A stretch of DNA of 64,000 nt from UBA5189 sp040389445 (GCA_040389445.1 JAZJZX010000010.1:124001-188000), one strand, 5' to 3'. Shown: positions 17,223-26,404, numbered from the stretch's first letter. Notes: generated by a model not told the origin, from the sequence alone. Program-made: numbers and translations.

Positions 17223-17444
17223 TCAGCGGAGAGTCACGTAGTCCGACAACCGCATGCCCTTGTGGATCTCCGTGGCCCAGTTCTCGGAGATCCCCGCTGC
17301 GGCGCATAGCTCCTTTCGGTTCACGCCGGCGAGGCGTTCCGCGTGCACGATTCCGAAGAGGTGGATCCGGACCGCGACGTCACCATGAGGCGCCTGCTGA
17401 TACGCATCGCGCAACGTCCGCACCAGATCACTGGGAGTACCCAT
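17223..17444 (-). CDS. Small HTH-like protein upstream of the giant ATPase
   Basis: 73 residues, beginning MGTPSDLVRTLRDAYQQAP and ending KGMRLSDYVTLR. The middle (IHLFGIVHAERL, KELCAAAGISENWATEIHKG) reads as a short winged or plain helix-turn-helix of a type I associate with nuclease and defence operons. An excellent ribosome site (GGAGGGG) precedes the ATG. Located about 160 bp upstream of the 1617-residue ATPase on the same strand, so it may regulate that operon. Exact family not certain. Confidence 0.7.
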   Translation of the reverse strand: MGTPSDLVRTLRDAYQQAPHGDVAVRIHLFGIVHAERLAGVNRKELCAAAGISENWATEIHKGMRLSDYVTLR

Positions 17445-17705
17445 CGTCCCCTCCGTTCAAACGCGCGCCACTGCGACCACCTTCCCCGCGGCGCTCCATT
17501 CGAAGCATGCCGCAGGGACAGCGATCCCGTAGGCCTCACGCGCCTCCATCGTGACGCCGATCGACGCTGACCGCGTCGCACTAGACTGTCTTCGAGCCAT
17601 CGCCGCGTCGCCCTGGGCGCAACCGCATCTGGCCCCATCATGGCTGTATCGCCAAGCCGTTATTGCGTCGCCGGGGAGGCCGGCCCACTCGGTTGAGGCA
17701 ACGCG

Positions 17706-19316
17706 GTGACGGTCGAGCCAGGCAAGGATGAGGTCCAAGCGACCAGGATCGAGCGGCTTGTATGGATCCCGCTTGATCGGTTCGCATGGTCGCGGTGGGG
17801 CAAGCGGCTTGTGCCGGAACCCGTCCGCAAGGCGGCCATGGGGCGAGCCGGGCTGGTGGGCTGGCGCAGCCTCGATCCTGAGCGGAACCAAGCTGGGCGG
17901 ATGCCTGACGACGAGTCGATTCGCCTGCGCGCCATCTGGGTCAGCGAGGCTTATCCGCCGTCCAGGCTGACGGATTTGATCACGGGTCTCGAGGCGCTGG
18001 GGGTGGGGCAGGGAACGGGTCACAGGCGAGCCGCCGATCACGTGCGGCGCTACAGAAGCAGCCCGGCCGGTGGAGCGAGCTTCAACCTTGGAGGCTTCGT
18101 CCGGAGGGGCCAGGGCGGCGGGCCGGATGCGGCCGACGTCGAGCTGCCAGCGTGCATCAAGCGGGCGCGGGGTTGGCTCGAGAATGTAACGCCATCCCTC
18201 ACGGTGGTGACGATCCAGTTCGAGATCGCCGACGAGTACCTCGATGCGCTTGAGGCTCCGCTACGCGCCGATTACCGCACCACGGCATCGCCCACCAAGC
18301 GTGGATGGACGTTCCATGACCCGGATCAGCAACGCCGCGCGGCGATGACTGCAACGCTGGGACGACTGACCGGCGAGTGTGCCGACTGGATGCGACGCTA
18401 CTTTCCAGGCGCGTTTGCGAGGGGCCTCCTTGATGGCGAGTTCCCATCGTGCGTGTTCCTGACCACCAAGCAGATGACGCCCTTCATGCGCGTGGCGGAC
18501 GCCCGCAAATGGCCATTCGGCACCGGTTTCGGCGACGACCACTCGGCCTGGGACTCGACGGACTGGCCCGGGCTGCGCCTGCGTGTCGATGACGACGAGC
18601 GACTCCGAGCGCAGTGGTGGTTGGCCGGCCGTGAGGGCGAGTTCCTGACGAACTCCGACGAATACCAGGGTGCGTATGGGGGTGCCACCCCGTACGGCTG
18701 GCTCAATCGGATCAGCGACGAGATGTGCCTGGCGCTGATGCCGCTCGCCACAGAGCTACTCCTGGAGGGAATGCAGGCCGAGGTCGCACGATCCCGCGAC
18801 AGCATGGGCTCACGCGCGGCCGATCGATGGGACTTCAAGCGGTTGGACGTGCTGCGCGAGGACGTGACCATGTTCGTCCGCGATGTTGAGCCGGTAGCCC
18901 GCGAACTCGCGGCCAAGAAGTGGCGAGCCCGGGCGACGTTCAGGCCCGGCCCAGATCACATCCTCACCATCCTCGCTGATCACGAGGCCAAGCGCGCCCG
19001 ACAAGCCGAGATACCGCAACGCTCGATCCTCAGCCGCCTCCGACTCGCCCTCCAGGCCAAGCCCAGCGAGCCCACGCAACCGAAGATCGAGCCGCCGCCC
19101 ACGTTGGCCAAGTACCAGGCCGACAGCATCCGCTTCCGAGCCCAGGTGCTACTAGAAGCAGCACGTCAACACCGTGACGCGCTGTCCACTGTCTCGAGCC
19201 TCGTCGCCGCCGGTGAGTCCTACCGCCTCGACCGGCGAATCCTCTGGCTGACCTTCGTCTTTGGGATCGCTGCCATCGTCTCCATGGCGGCCGCGATTCT
19301 CGCCCTGACGCGGTGA
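17706..19316 (+). CDS. Unknown protein with a C-terminal transmembrane anchor
   Basis: 536 residues, GTG start. No family recognised. The bulk is soluble, with a tryptophan-rich N-terminal half (LVWIPLDRFAWSRWGKRLVP) and helical stretches around 380-500; a single hydrophobic segment (about 513-533, LTFVFGIAAIVSMAAAILAL) ends the protein. A tail anchor would hold the soluble part on the cytoplasmic face of the membrane. It overlaps the HNH_5 gene by four bases (GTGA), so the two are translated together. The position between two defence-like modules suggests a defence pair, but no direct evidence of function is present. Confidence 0.7.
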   Translation: MTVEPGKDEVQATRIERLVWIPLDRFAWSRWGKRLVPEPVRKAAMGRAGLVGWRSLDPERNQAGRMPDDESIRLRAIWVSEAYPPSRLTDLITGLEALGVGQGTGHRRAADHVRRYRSSPAGGASFNLGGFVRRGQGGGPDAADVELPACIKRARGWLENVTPSLTVVTIQFEIADEYLDALEAPLRADYRTTASPTKRGWTFHDPDQQRRAAMTATLGRLTGECADWMRRYFPGAFARGLLDGEFPSCVFLTTKQMTPFMRVADARKWPFGTGFGDDHSAWDSTDWPGLRLRVDDDERLRAQWWLAGREGEFLTNSDEYQGAYGGATPYGWLNRISDEMCLALMPLATELLLEGMQAEVARSRDSMGSRAADRWDFKRLDVLREDVTMFVRDVEPVARELAAKKWRARATFRPGPDHILTILADHEAKRARQAEIPQRSILSRLRLALQAKPSEPTQPKIEPPPTLAKYQADSIRFRAQVLLEAARQHRDALSTVSSLVAAGESYRLDRRILWLTFVFGIAAIVSMAAAILALTR

Positions 19317-20692
19317 GCCCCATGGCGCCCGACGATCCGACCGCGATTGGCGAGTCACTACCGGGAACTCCCGACGACGAGCGGCTGAGCGCCCTCCGCG
19401 GAGTGTTCCGCTCATACAAGCGCGCTGCGTCCCGCCTGAGGGACGTCTTCGATGCCCCCGACGGCGAACTGGCGACGTCCTTCAATCTCAGCTCCGATGC
19501 CGGCGTCCTGACCACCTCGTTCTCGGCCGGTGCCCGCATCCCGCGCCATGCCGCTCTGCTCCGGCCTTTCATGCAGGAAGGCTCGCGGATCGAGCTCAGG
19601 TCGGTGTGGCGGGTGCTCCAGGACTCCAGCTATCTGGACGGCGACGTCGGCCCCCGTGTCGAGGCCGCCTTCGAGGAGGCTGACCGCCTATGGCCGGCCG
19701 TGAACGTCAATGGGCGGGATCTCAGCGCCCGCGACATCTACACGGCCTACGGCGACGGAACCTACTTCCGGGAGGATCCGAAGGCTGGCGGGCTGCTGAA
19801 AGAGCTCCAGGGTTCGCCGATGGCGGGCATGCTGCCCATGCTCTTCCACGACGTCTGCGGCAACTTCGCCCAACTGGTCTTCGTCGTCCTCGAGGCACTG
19901 CTTGACTGCGAGCGCCGGATGCCGGTAGCACCGCCCGAGGCGGCCGACACCTTCCGGTGTATCTACTGCGGCAGCGCGGAAGGTGATTTCGGACCCGAAG
20001 AGCACGTCATCCCGGAGTCTCTCGGTGGCGATGAGCTAGTGATCACCGGCTGTGTCTGCGCGCAATGCAACAACGACCTGTCTTGGCTGGACAAGGCCTT
20101 GATCGACTTCGAGCCCATTGCACTGCTGCGGGTCCTGGCTCTCCCCCTCACCAAGAAGGGCAAGTTCCCGAAGGCTGAGCTCCCGGGGCTCGTCATCGAG
20201 AAGGTCGCCCCGCGCGAGATCCGGCTACGGGACAAGACCGGGAGAGCAGTGACCGCGCCGGTCGTGCAGCCTGACGGGACCGTGGGGTTTCAGGCGCACT
20301 TCACTGGTCGGAAGACGCACTCGCCCACCATCCTCGCAAGGGCCCTCTTCAAGATCGGACTCGGTCTGGTGGCACGCGATGCCGGCCGTGAGGCTGCCCT
20401 CGACCCACGCTTTGACCCTGCCTGGGCGTTCATCCGCGAGGGTCAGCCCGTCGGGACGCACCTCCTCATGCCATCGAAGATCAAGCCGAATGGAAGGCTG
20501 CGCACGTACTGGCAGCCGTTCGACACGAGCACCCCCGTGGTGCTCGAGATCTTTGGGGTGGTCTTCGCCTTCAACCTCGAGCCGGTCCCGGCCGTCCTGC
20601 CGCCAGAACCTCTTCCCGTGCCGATCCTCAAGTTCTGGCTCGGCAGAGACAACGAGGGCTTCCCGGCTGATGAGGCTCGTTCCGGCGCGTGA
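19313..20692 (+). CDS. HNH_5-type endonuclease paired with a membrane-anchored partner
   Basis: 459 residues. The HNH_5 domain lies near 212-255: CIYCG, then EEHVIPESLGGDEL (the His-containing loop), then CVCAQCNNDLSWLDKALID with the Asn and second CxxC. The long N-terminal (1-205) and C-terminal (260-459) parts are not recognised. The start GTG overlaps the upstream stop. Nucleases of this class are common as effectors of anti-phage systems and as solitary element genes. Convergent with the DUF6508-like gene 170 bp away. Confidence 0.82.
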   Translation: MSPMAPDDPTAIGESLPGTPDDERLSALRGVFRSYKRAASRLRDVFDAPDGELATSFNLSSDAGVLTTSFSAGARIPRHAALLRPFMQEGSRIELRSVWRVLQDSSYLDGDVGPRVEAAFEEADRLWPAVNVNGRDLSARDIYTAYGDGTYFREDPKAGGLLKELQGSPMAGMLPMLFHDVCGNFAQLVFVVLEALLDCERRMPVAPPEAADTFRCIYCGSAEGDFGPEEHVIPESLGGDELVITGCVCAQCNNDLSWLDKALIDFEPIALLRVLALPLTKKGKFPKAELPGLVIEKVAPREIRLRDKTGRAVTAPVVQPDGTVGFQAHFTGRKTHSPTILARALFKIGLGLVARDAGREAALDPRFDPAWAFIREGQPVGTHLLMPSKIKPNGRLRTYWQPFDTSTPVVLEIFGVVFAFNLEPVPAVLPPEPLPVPILKFWLGRDNEGFPADEARSGA

Positions 20693-20861
20693 GCACGCTT
20701 CTGTCGGACCTGCCGCTGGTCGGCTCGGCACTCCTCCGGCACGAAGTCCCGTCTGATTGACGCTGCCAGCGGCCCTCGCCCTGGCGAAAGCGTCGGGTGG
20801 GGGCAGTGGTGGGCGTTCCTGCCGAGCGAAGGACGGTCCACCTCGACCGTCGGCGCGCGCG

Positions 20862-21281
20862 TCATGCCTTGCCCGAGCCGCCGTCGAGCAGGACCTGGGC
20901 CCGCTGCGCGATCGCGAGCAGCGTCCCGCGCTCGTGGGCGGCGGCGATCTCGCCGTCGCTGAACCGTTCGCCACGGAGGATCGTGGTCAGCAGGTAGATC
21001 AGGTCGTCGTGCGAGGCGCTCGCGATGGCCGCGGGGTCCGAGATCAGCCGCTGCGCCTCGGGCGTTCCGGCCCAGCGCATCCAGTCGACCGGCCGCACGA
21101 GCTTGGCGGCGTACATGTCAGCCTCGAAGCGCTCGACCTCGGGCGGGTACTCGTACCAGGGCATCTGGATCACCCCAGCGGCATTCTTCTCGCCGCCCTG
21201 CCACTGACCGATCGGACCGTGGGGCGTGAAGGTCTCCGCGTAGCCCGCGAGGACCTGGAGGCTCGCCCGCGAGATCCTCAC
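20862..21281 (-). CDS. DUF6508-like protein
   Basis: 139 residues. The stretch MPWYEYPPEVERFEADMYAA, followed by VDWMRWAGTPEAQRLI and LIYLLTTILRGERFSDG, resembles DUF6508 proteins, whose function is unknown. The C terminus is helical. GTG start overlaps the stop of the 52-residue gene upstream (GTGA). Third gene of a compact minus-strand triad led by a GIY-YIG nuclease, so it may be an immunity, regulatory or targeting partner. The family match is from memory. Confidence 0.6.
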   Translation of the reverse strand: MRISRASLQVLAGYAETFTPHGPIGQWQGGEKNAAGVIQMPWYEYPPEVERFEADMYAAKLVRPVDWMRWAGTPEAQRLISDPAAIASASHDDLIYLLTTILRGERFSDGEIAAAHERGTLLAIAQRAQVLLDGGSGKA

Positions 21282-21436
21282 CAGAGCGCCTCGAACAGGC
21301 CCGAGGCGTAGTCCGCGACGCGCTCGACTTGCGCTGCCCAGTCGGGGACCCGGCGGTCAGCGAAGTCGTCCTGCCGGGTATCGCCAGTCTTGAAGAGGTC
21401 ATCGAACGTCATGGCGGCGTGCTCGGACCCCGTCAC
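21278..21436 (-). CDS. 52-residue protein between the GIY-YIG and DUF6508-like genes
   Basis: The frame begins GTG at 21434-21436, overlapping the nuclease stop, or ATG at 21410-21412 (MTFDDLFKTGDTRQDDFADR), and ends overlapping the next start. Both overlaps are of the GTGA type, so a short coupled gene is very likely although no family is recognised. The product is acidic and predicted helical, ending in VERVADYASGLFEALW. Size and position would suit an adaptor or antitoxin-like partner. Confidence 0.6.
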   Translation of the reverse strand: MTGSEHAAMTFDDLFKTGDTRQDDFADRRVPDWAAQVERVADYASGLFEALW

Positions 21437-22230
21437 CGTGCGCCTCCAAAGCGGGATCGCACGGCTCGCTCCATCTCTGGCGTCAACGGACCCCAGCGGC
21501 TCCAGAGTTCCGAGGCGGGTCGCGGGTATCGGTCGCGCAGGAAGCCCCGGACGCGCTTCGCGTTCGGCAGCCCGAGCTCGCGGGCCAGCTCCTCGGGCGT
21601 CAGACCCAGCGCGACGCTCGGCGATGACCGCGCGGTGGGCGGATGCCGGCGCTCAGCCGTGACCCCTGATTCTGCCCGCCTGCCGAACACACGACGCAGG
21701 ATTGTGAGTTGCGACCGAACCGGTGTCGTGGGCCGCTTGGCGATGTTGAGGGGCGGGTCGAGGCGATCGAGCACGGTCGACTCGAAGCCGTCGAGTCCAG
21801 CACGGTCCGGATAGGCGATGACCGAGACTTCGAGGTGCGCGTGCATCCACTCGGAGAGACGCCCCTCGCCGTCCTTGCTCATGTGACCGCCGCCGGTTGG
21901 CTGCAGCGCGAGCCGTCCACGGAGACACGACGCGAGGGTCAGGCGGAACGTGGAGCCGTAGATGTCGCCGCCGAGGTGATTGCCGCGGATCCGGCTGCCG
22001 AGGCTCGCTCGGCTGGTCCCGGCCCCCGCCTGGCCGGCGTAGATGAGGCCCGTGCCCATCTCGAACCCGAGGCCTTCAGTGAGATGTCTGGCGCCCTCGG
22101 CGTCAACGAACCACGCGTACAGCCCCGGATGCTCGAGCCCGCGGAGCACATCCACGAGGGCTGGTACAACCCGGCTCTCGACGTCAACCAGTCGTCGGCT
22201 CGCTTGTGCCGAAGCCGGCAGCGCATCCAT
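21433..22230 (-). CDS. GIY-YIG nuclease-family protein with C-terminal HTH
   Basis: 265 residues. The GIY-YIG core is at GLYAWFVDAEG (near 36) and GLIYAGQAGAG (near 61), followed by SLGSRIRGNHL with the catalytic-type Arg, and a glutamate in DGFESTVLDRLDPPLN near 155, which also carries the usual xLNI-type ending. The C-terminal 60 residues hold a short HTH (LTPEELARELGLPNAKRVRG). GIY-YIG enzymes nick or cut DNA with one metal ion. It heads a three-gene coupled cluster and is divergent from the Druantia-like operon, with about 240 bp between them. Confidence 0.82.
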   Translation of the reverse strand: MDALPASAQASRRLVDVESRVVPALVDVLRGLEHPGLYAWFVDAEGARHLTEGLGFEMGTGLIYAGQAGAGTSRASLGSRIRGNHLGGDIYGSTFRLTLASCLRGRLALQPTGGGHMSKDGEGRLSEWMHAHLEVSVIAYPDRAGLDGFESTVLDRLDPPLNIAKRPTTPVRSQLTILRRVFGRRAESGVTAERRHPPTARSSPSVALGLTPEELARELGLPNAKRVRGFLRDRYPRPASELWSRWGPLTPEMERAVRSRFGGAR

Positions 22231-22473
22231 CGATCGACCCCCTTCGGTACCTCGCTATCGTGCCATCGCCCTATGCCATCTTGGCTGTCATCTCGCGCCT
22301 CAGGTCCAACGGCGCGTGTGACACCAGAGCTGACGCAGCGACTCCCCACGCTGCTCCGGCAGTCCCCAGCGGCCCCGCCGCCGTTGTAGATTCGTGACGT
22401 AGGGGGATCATCAAGTGCACTGCGTCGAGCCGAGCGCCCGCCCGCACCGCTTCAAGTCGCGGTCGTCACGCTG

Positions 22474-24867
22474 ATGTGCCGACAGGGCGACGAGTGGCAA
22501 TCCCGCCTCGACGCGCAGTTCAAGGCGCTCAGGGAGCGGCGCGGCGCGGGCCGCGCCGTATTCGGCCTCGAGCACGGCCTCGACGCAGACGAGACCGGGG
22601 AACTCGGCGGCCTGGTGTCGACTTGGATCGCGTCCTCCGCCGAGCGGACCCGCCACTGGCTCCCGGTCGTGGCCCACGCTAGCGAGGTCGCCTACGCCTA
22701 CGCGGGCGACGAGTACTGGCAGTCATTCGCCACCAGGACGCCGGGCTGGGACCACGCCTGGCGCCACGAAGTCCGCGTGGCGTTCCAGCGGTTTGCGAGG
22801 GAGTACGGCGGCCCCACGCCTCACGGCAGATGGGCGAACTGGTTCACGATCATCTGCTGGCCAATCGCCAACGCCATTCTGCCCAAGGACCTGCAGCGAC
22901 ACCTGGCGACCGCACTTCAAGAGGTCAGCTATGGCCTGGCCCAGAGACTGGACGACTCCGACGCCTTGGGCCTGTTCATAGCGTCTCACTGCAATGAGGG
23001 TTCGGAGCGCTTCCAGCAGCTCCGTGAGCAGCCAATCCTGCTGGGGCAGATCGCGCTCGCACTGCTTCGGCAACAGTCGGCGCCGGACGCGCTTGTGCTC
23101 GAGTCGACCTTGCGCCGCATCGTCGAGGACCTGGAGTCGGAGCGATCTGCGCGCAACGCGCTCCGCGCCGCCCGCGCTGCGGCTGCGCGTCCCATCATCC
23201 GTGGCGCCGGGCCGGCAATCGGCGTCGACAGACAGCGGGACGATGTGGCCGAAGAGGTGGAGCAGGCAGCCCGGCTCACCTCGCCCGAGTTGCTGCTCCG
23301 CCGACGGCCTGGGGATCAAATGTGGGGCGCCCGCCTGCTCCTGCCGAACCTCGCGCCGATTGCCGACATCTCGCCCGTTGTCCGCGAGGCGCTGCTTTCG
23401 GCGCGGTCGTGGGCTCCAGCGGCCGACGCGCCGATTGTCCCCGGCCGACTGCTTTACGACGAGCAGGAGCTGCCCGTGACGACTTGGCCCGCCGCACGGA
23501 CGCCGCTCGTCCGGTTCCAGGGGATGGCCGCGGGGCTGGAGAGTGCGCTCCTGCGCTCGTGGGCCGCGCCTGAGCTGCCCTTGCTGTTCAAGGTCCGCAG
23601 CGACGGCACGGCGCGAATGGTTGCCTCGCGCGCCGTCCGTCCAGGCGGGGCATACCTGTATGCGGTGGCGAACCCAACCCCTCAACTCGACGCCCTGAAG
23701 GTGGAGGTCGGCTGCACGGGGATCCACCTCTACGCGATCAACGTCCCATCGCGACTGGAGGCTCCGGCCGCAAGGTCCCTCAGGCAGATGGGCCTGCTGC
23801 CCATCCAGACGTCGGCGATCTGGCCAGCTGGGACGGTGCCCCTCAAGTGGGACGGCGAGAGCGAGGTGGAGTGGGCGGCGACCGACACACCGATGCTCGG
23901 GTTCCACACCGACCACCCGCTCCGGGAGATCACACTTGCTGTGGGCCCTGAGATGGCCACAGCGACCTCGGTGGGGGCGGATACCACCCTCTTCGTCGCC
24001 CTCCCGCGACTCGGTGTCGGCGTGCACGAGGCCACGGTGCGCGAGGTCGACGATACCGGCGCGCGGTCCACCCGCCAGCTGTCCCTGCGCGTCCGCCCGC
24101 CGCTGCTGCGACCGGAGAGCCGCGGCCCGCTGCGGACGTGGGTAGACCCATTCACCCGGAGGCTCGACGACCTCTGGGAGGGCACGTCTGCGGTCTGCGT
24201 CGGCGGGCCCGTCATGCCCATCACCATCCAGGTGGCCGTGGCGACACGACCAGGGGCGCAACCAACGGCGACGGTGACATTCGCCACGGCCTCCCCACTC
24301 AGCGCATCCGAGTGGCACGCGCTCTTCGCGAGCGAGGTGACGGCCGACTCGTCGGTCGAGCAGGCATACGACGACGCCCGCTGGGCCCGCGTCACCATTG
24401 ACGCGGGGCGGAGCGGCACCTACCAGCTCGAGTTCGAGCGGTCACTGCCGCCGCTCCGCTGGAGACTCGCAGACGGAGCACGCGGTTGGCAGCTCACCCT
24501 TCACGACGACGGCGAGTCGCCCGCGACCCCAGCTGTCGAGTTCCTCGACTTTCAAGTCCCCAACGCCCCCACCGAGGTCCACGACGTCCTACCCCTGCGG
24601 CCGTTCACGCCCGCCGAGGACGGCGGCATGTACGTAGCGAGGCGGGGCAGCGAGGTCGCCGCCGTCATCGTGCCACCGCGGTCGCGGGTGTTGCACGACC
24701 TCCGCCAGCTCGCCTATAGCGGTCAGATCAGGGCCGTGCCCCCGAACCCGACCTCGCTTCGGACACAGCTCGACCTGCTCGCGAACTGGTCTCGCGCCAC
24801 GCTCCCCGGCCAGCCGCTCGCGCGGGCTTGGCGGGCACGCGTCGTCCAGGGCATACACGCGAGTTGA
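22474..24867 (+). CDS. Unknown 797-residue protein, first gene of the Druantia-like operon
   Basis: No domain recognised with confidence. The N-terminal third is helical and includes WFTIICWPIANAILPKDLQR near 130-150, a pattern I loosely associate with large proteins encoded next to DUF1998 helicases. The C-terminal half (about 290-740) is beta-rich and reads like immunoglobulin-like sandwich repeats (LSLRVRPPLLRP, ATVTFATASPLS). ATG 22474 is the first usable start, with only a weak ribosome site. Its stop overlaps the next ATG as TGATG, so it is coupled. By position it could correspond to one of the uncharacterised Dru partner proteins (DruB/C/D or DruH); this is inference. Confidence 0.72.
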   Translation: MCRQGDEWQSRLDAQFKALRERRGAGRAVFGLEHGLDADETGELGGLVSTWIASSAERTRHWLPVVAHASEVAYAYAGDEYWQSFATRTPGWDHAWRHEVRVAFQRFAREYGGPTPHGRWANWFTIICWPIANAILPKDLQRHLATALQEVSYGLAQRLDDSDALGLFIASHCNEGSERFQQLREQPILLGQIALALLRQQSAPDALVLESTLRRIVEDLESERSARNALRAARAAAARPIIRGAGPAIGVDRQRDDVAEEVEQAARLTSPELLLRRRPGDQMWGARLLLPNLAPIADISPVVREALLSARSWAPAADAPIVPGRLLYDEQELPVTTWPAARTPLVRFQGMAAGLESALLRSWAAPELPLLFKVRSDGTARMVASRAVRPGGAYLYAVANPTPQLDALKVEVGCTGIHLYAINVPSRLEAPAARSLRQMGLLPIQTSAIWPAGTVPLKWDGESEVEWAATDTPMLGFHTDHPLREITLAVGPEMATATSVGADTTLFVALPRLGVGVHEATVREVDDTGARSTRQLSLRVRPPLLRPESRGPLRTWVDPFTRRLDDLWEGTSAVCVGGPVMPITIQVAVATRPGAQPTATVTFATASPLSASEWHALFASEVTADSSVEQAYDDARWARVTIDAGRSGTYQLEFERSLPPLRWRLADGARGWQLTLHDDGESPATPAVEFLDFQVPNAPTEVHDVLPLRPFTPAEDGGMYVARRGSEVAAVIVPPRSRVLHDLRQLAYSGQIRAVPPNPTSLRTQLDLLANWSRATLPGQPLARAWRARVVQGIHAS

Positions 24868-25346
24868 TGTTTGCAATGGCCGGTAGGCGGTGGGCAGAGC
24901 GGGAGCGGCAGGCCATGCGGGATAGCCGCCCCGATGTCCTCGACACGCTGGTCCGCGAGATCGACAGCCCGTCCCCGACAGCTACGCGGCAGGCCCGCGA
25001 GATCGCGTCCAACTCCCCAAGACTGGCCCAGCTCCCCTTGGAGCACCGCGTCGAGGCCCTCGCCGGCCTGATGGCGTCCGCCAACATGCTCGCGGGGCAG
25101 GCGTGGCAGCCGATCCAGCAGAGGCGCGGGCCCGCAGCGCGCTCCTGGGCGGCCGAGTTCTACATGCGCCTGGCGACTGACCCGGCGGTCAGCTTCTGGG
25201 CGAACTCGTCGATCACCGACGGCCTGGCGCTGGCGGCAGCATGGCCCCTGCCGCTGCGGGTCGCTAGGTGCATGGGGCTCGCAGGGTCTCTCGGCACGGC
25301 AGAGCTTGCGGGCTACCCACCGTTGCTCAAGGGATGGGAATGGTGA
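24867..25346 (+). CDS. Unknown 159-residue protein of the Druantia-like operon
   Basis: Helical and arginine-rich, no recognised motif. Begins MFAMAGRRWAERERQAMRDS with ATG 24867 in a TGATG overlap with the previous stop; the frame is open upstream to 24828, but coupling favours this start. The next gene overlaps its end. Tight packing between the 797-residue protein and the helicase implies a structural or adaptor role in one complex. Confidence 0.6.
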   Translation: MFAMAGRRWAERERQAMRDSRPDVLDTLVREIDSPSPTATRQAREIASNSPRLAQLPLEHRVEALAGLMASANMLAGQAWQPIQQRRGPAARSWAAEFYMRLATDPAVSFWANSSITDGLALAAAWPLPLRVARCMGLAGSLGTAELAGYPPLLKGWEW

Positions 25347-26404
25347 CGACAGCCCGGTTCATCGCAGGCCCAGATGCGCGAGCGCAGGCGTGGACGAACT
25401 TCATGCCCGGGACCGGCTGTCCGACCTCCAACGATCTCGACCTCCTGTACGCCATGATCCGGGTCGCGGCCGCCCGCACAGGCCCGTGCACCCGCAGGCT
25501 CCTCGCCGGGGCAGTGGGTTCGGCCATGCGAGGACTTGTCCCCGGCGAGGTGTGCGCGCCAACACGCGTGGACGCTGCGGTCGACGACCTAATCCTGTCG
25601 GGAGACCTCATGACGGCCGGCGGCGGCGATGGGCCGGGGCGCCCTGTGGTCTTCCTCGGCCCGCCTATGTACGTGAGACGCAGGTCGGGCGCCGTCTTCA
25701 TCATGGGCGGCACCGGCGTGGACGACCCGAACATCGGCAGCGCAACCCGGTGCCGGGGGCCCGTACGCGAAATCGAGCCGCCGCCGCCGGACGAAGCTCT
25801 CACGGACGCGGGCTTCACGCCGTATCCGGCTGACGCCTGGATCGAGAGCCCGCCTGGCCGGGGGGCGGAGGACGTCATGGGCGAGCTCGATCGCCTGCTG
25901 GACGCCGCGCCGCCCTCTGGGGAGGTGGCCGAGGTCGAGATCATCGACGCGGATGCGCGCACCGACTACTACCGTGGGCGGTGGTCGGCTCCAAGGCGTC
26001 AGACCGGCCGCCACATCGTGCGCCGCAAGCTTAGGTGGGGAGGGCGCGGCTGGGGCTACGCCGAACTCATCGGCGGCTTGGTGACGCGCTACGTCTCCCT
26101 GCCAGCCGTCGACCGGCGGTTCCGCCCCTGCGACGAGGCGTGGTGGGCGCTTTGCGCGAGCGACAGCATGCGCGGGAGCCCTCAGGCGCTCCTCGTCGGG
26201 GAGGGTGACGGCCTCGTGCGTCTCGGGTTCCAGATGCCGCTACCCATGTGGGCCGAGCGCCGCCTGATGATGTTCGGCTCGCGGTCCCCGGACCGGCCGC
26301 GGGGTGCGATGATGGCCTACGACGTGCCGGCGGCGGAGGCGGCCGAGGAGATCGCGTTCCTGACCGAGCGCCTGTGGCTGCGCGAGAGGAGCGAGCCGGC
26401 TTGA
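25340..26404 (+). CDS. Unknown 354-residue protein directly upstream of the DUF1998 helicase
   Basis: Starts MVTTARFIAGPDARAQAW at ATG 25340 (ATG 25334 is also possible). The first 120 residues contain a winged-helix-like stretch (DLDLLYAMIRVAAARTG, TRVDAAVDDLILSGDL). A later part (VRRKLRWGGRGWGYAELIGG) is strand-rich. No family assigned. Its TGA overlaps the helicase TTG start (TTGA at 26401-26404), the tightest coupling in the operon, suggesting a stoichiometric partner of the helicase. Confidence 0.65.
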   Translation: MVTTARFIAGPDARAQAWTNFMPGTGCPTSNDLDLLYAMIRVAAARTGPCTRRLLAGAVGSAMRGLVPGEVCAPTRVDAAVDDLILSGDLMTAGGGDGPGRPVVFLGPPMYVRRRSGAVFIMGGTGVDDPNIGSATRCRGPVREIEPPPPDEALTDAGFTPYPADAWIESPPGRGAEDVMGELDRLLDAAPPSGEVAEVEIIDADARTDYYRGRWSAPRRQTGRHIVRRKLRWGGRGWGYAELIGGLVTRYVSLPAVDRRFRPCDEAWWALCASDSMRGSPQALLVGEGDGLVRLGFQMPLPMWAERRLMMFGSRSPDRPRGAMMAYDVPAAEAAEEIAFLTERLWLRERSEPA

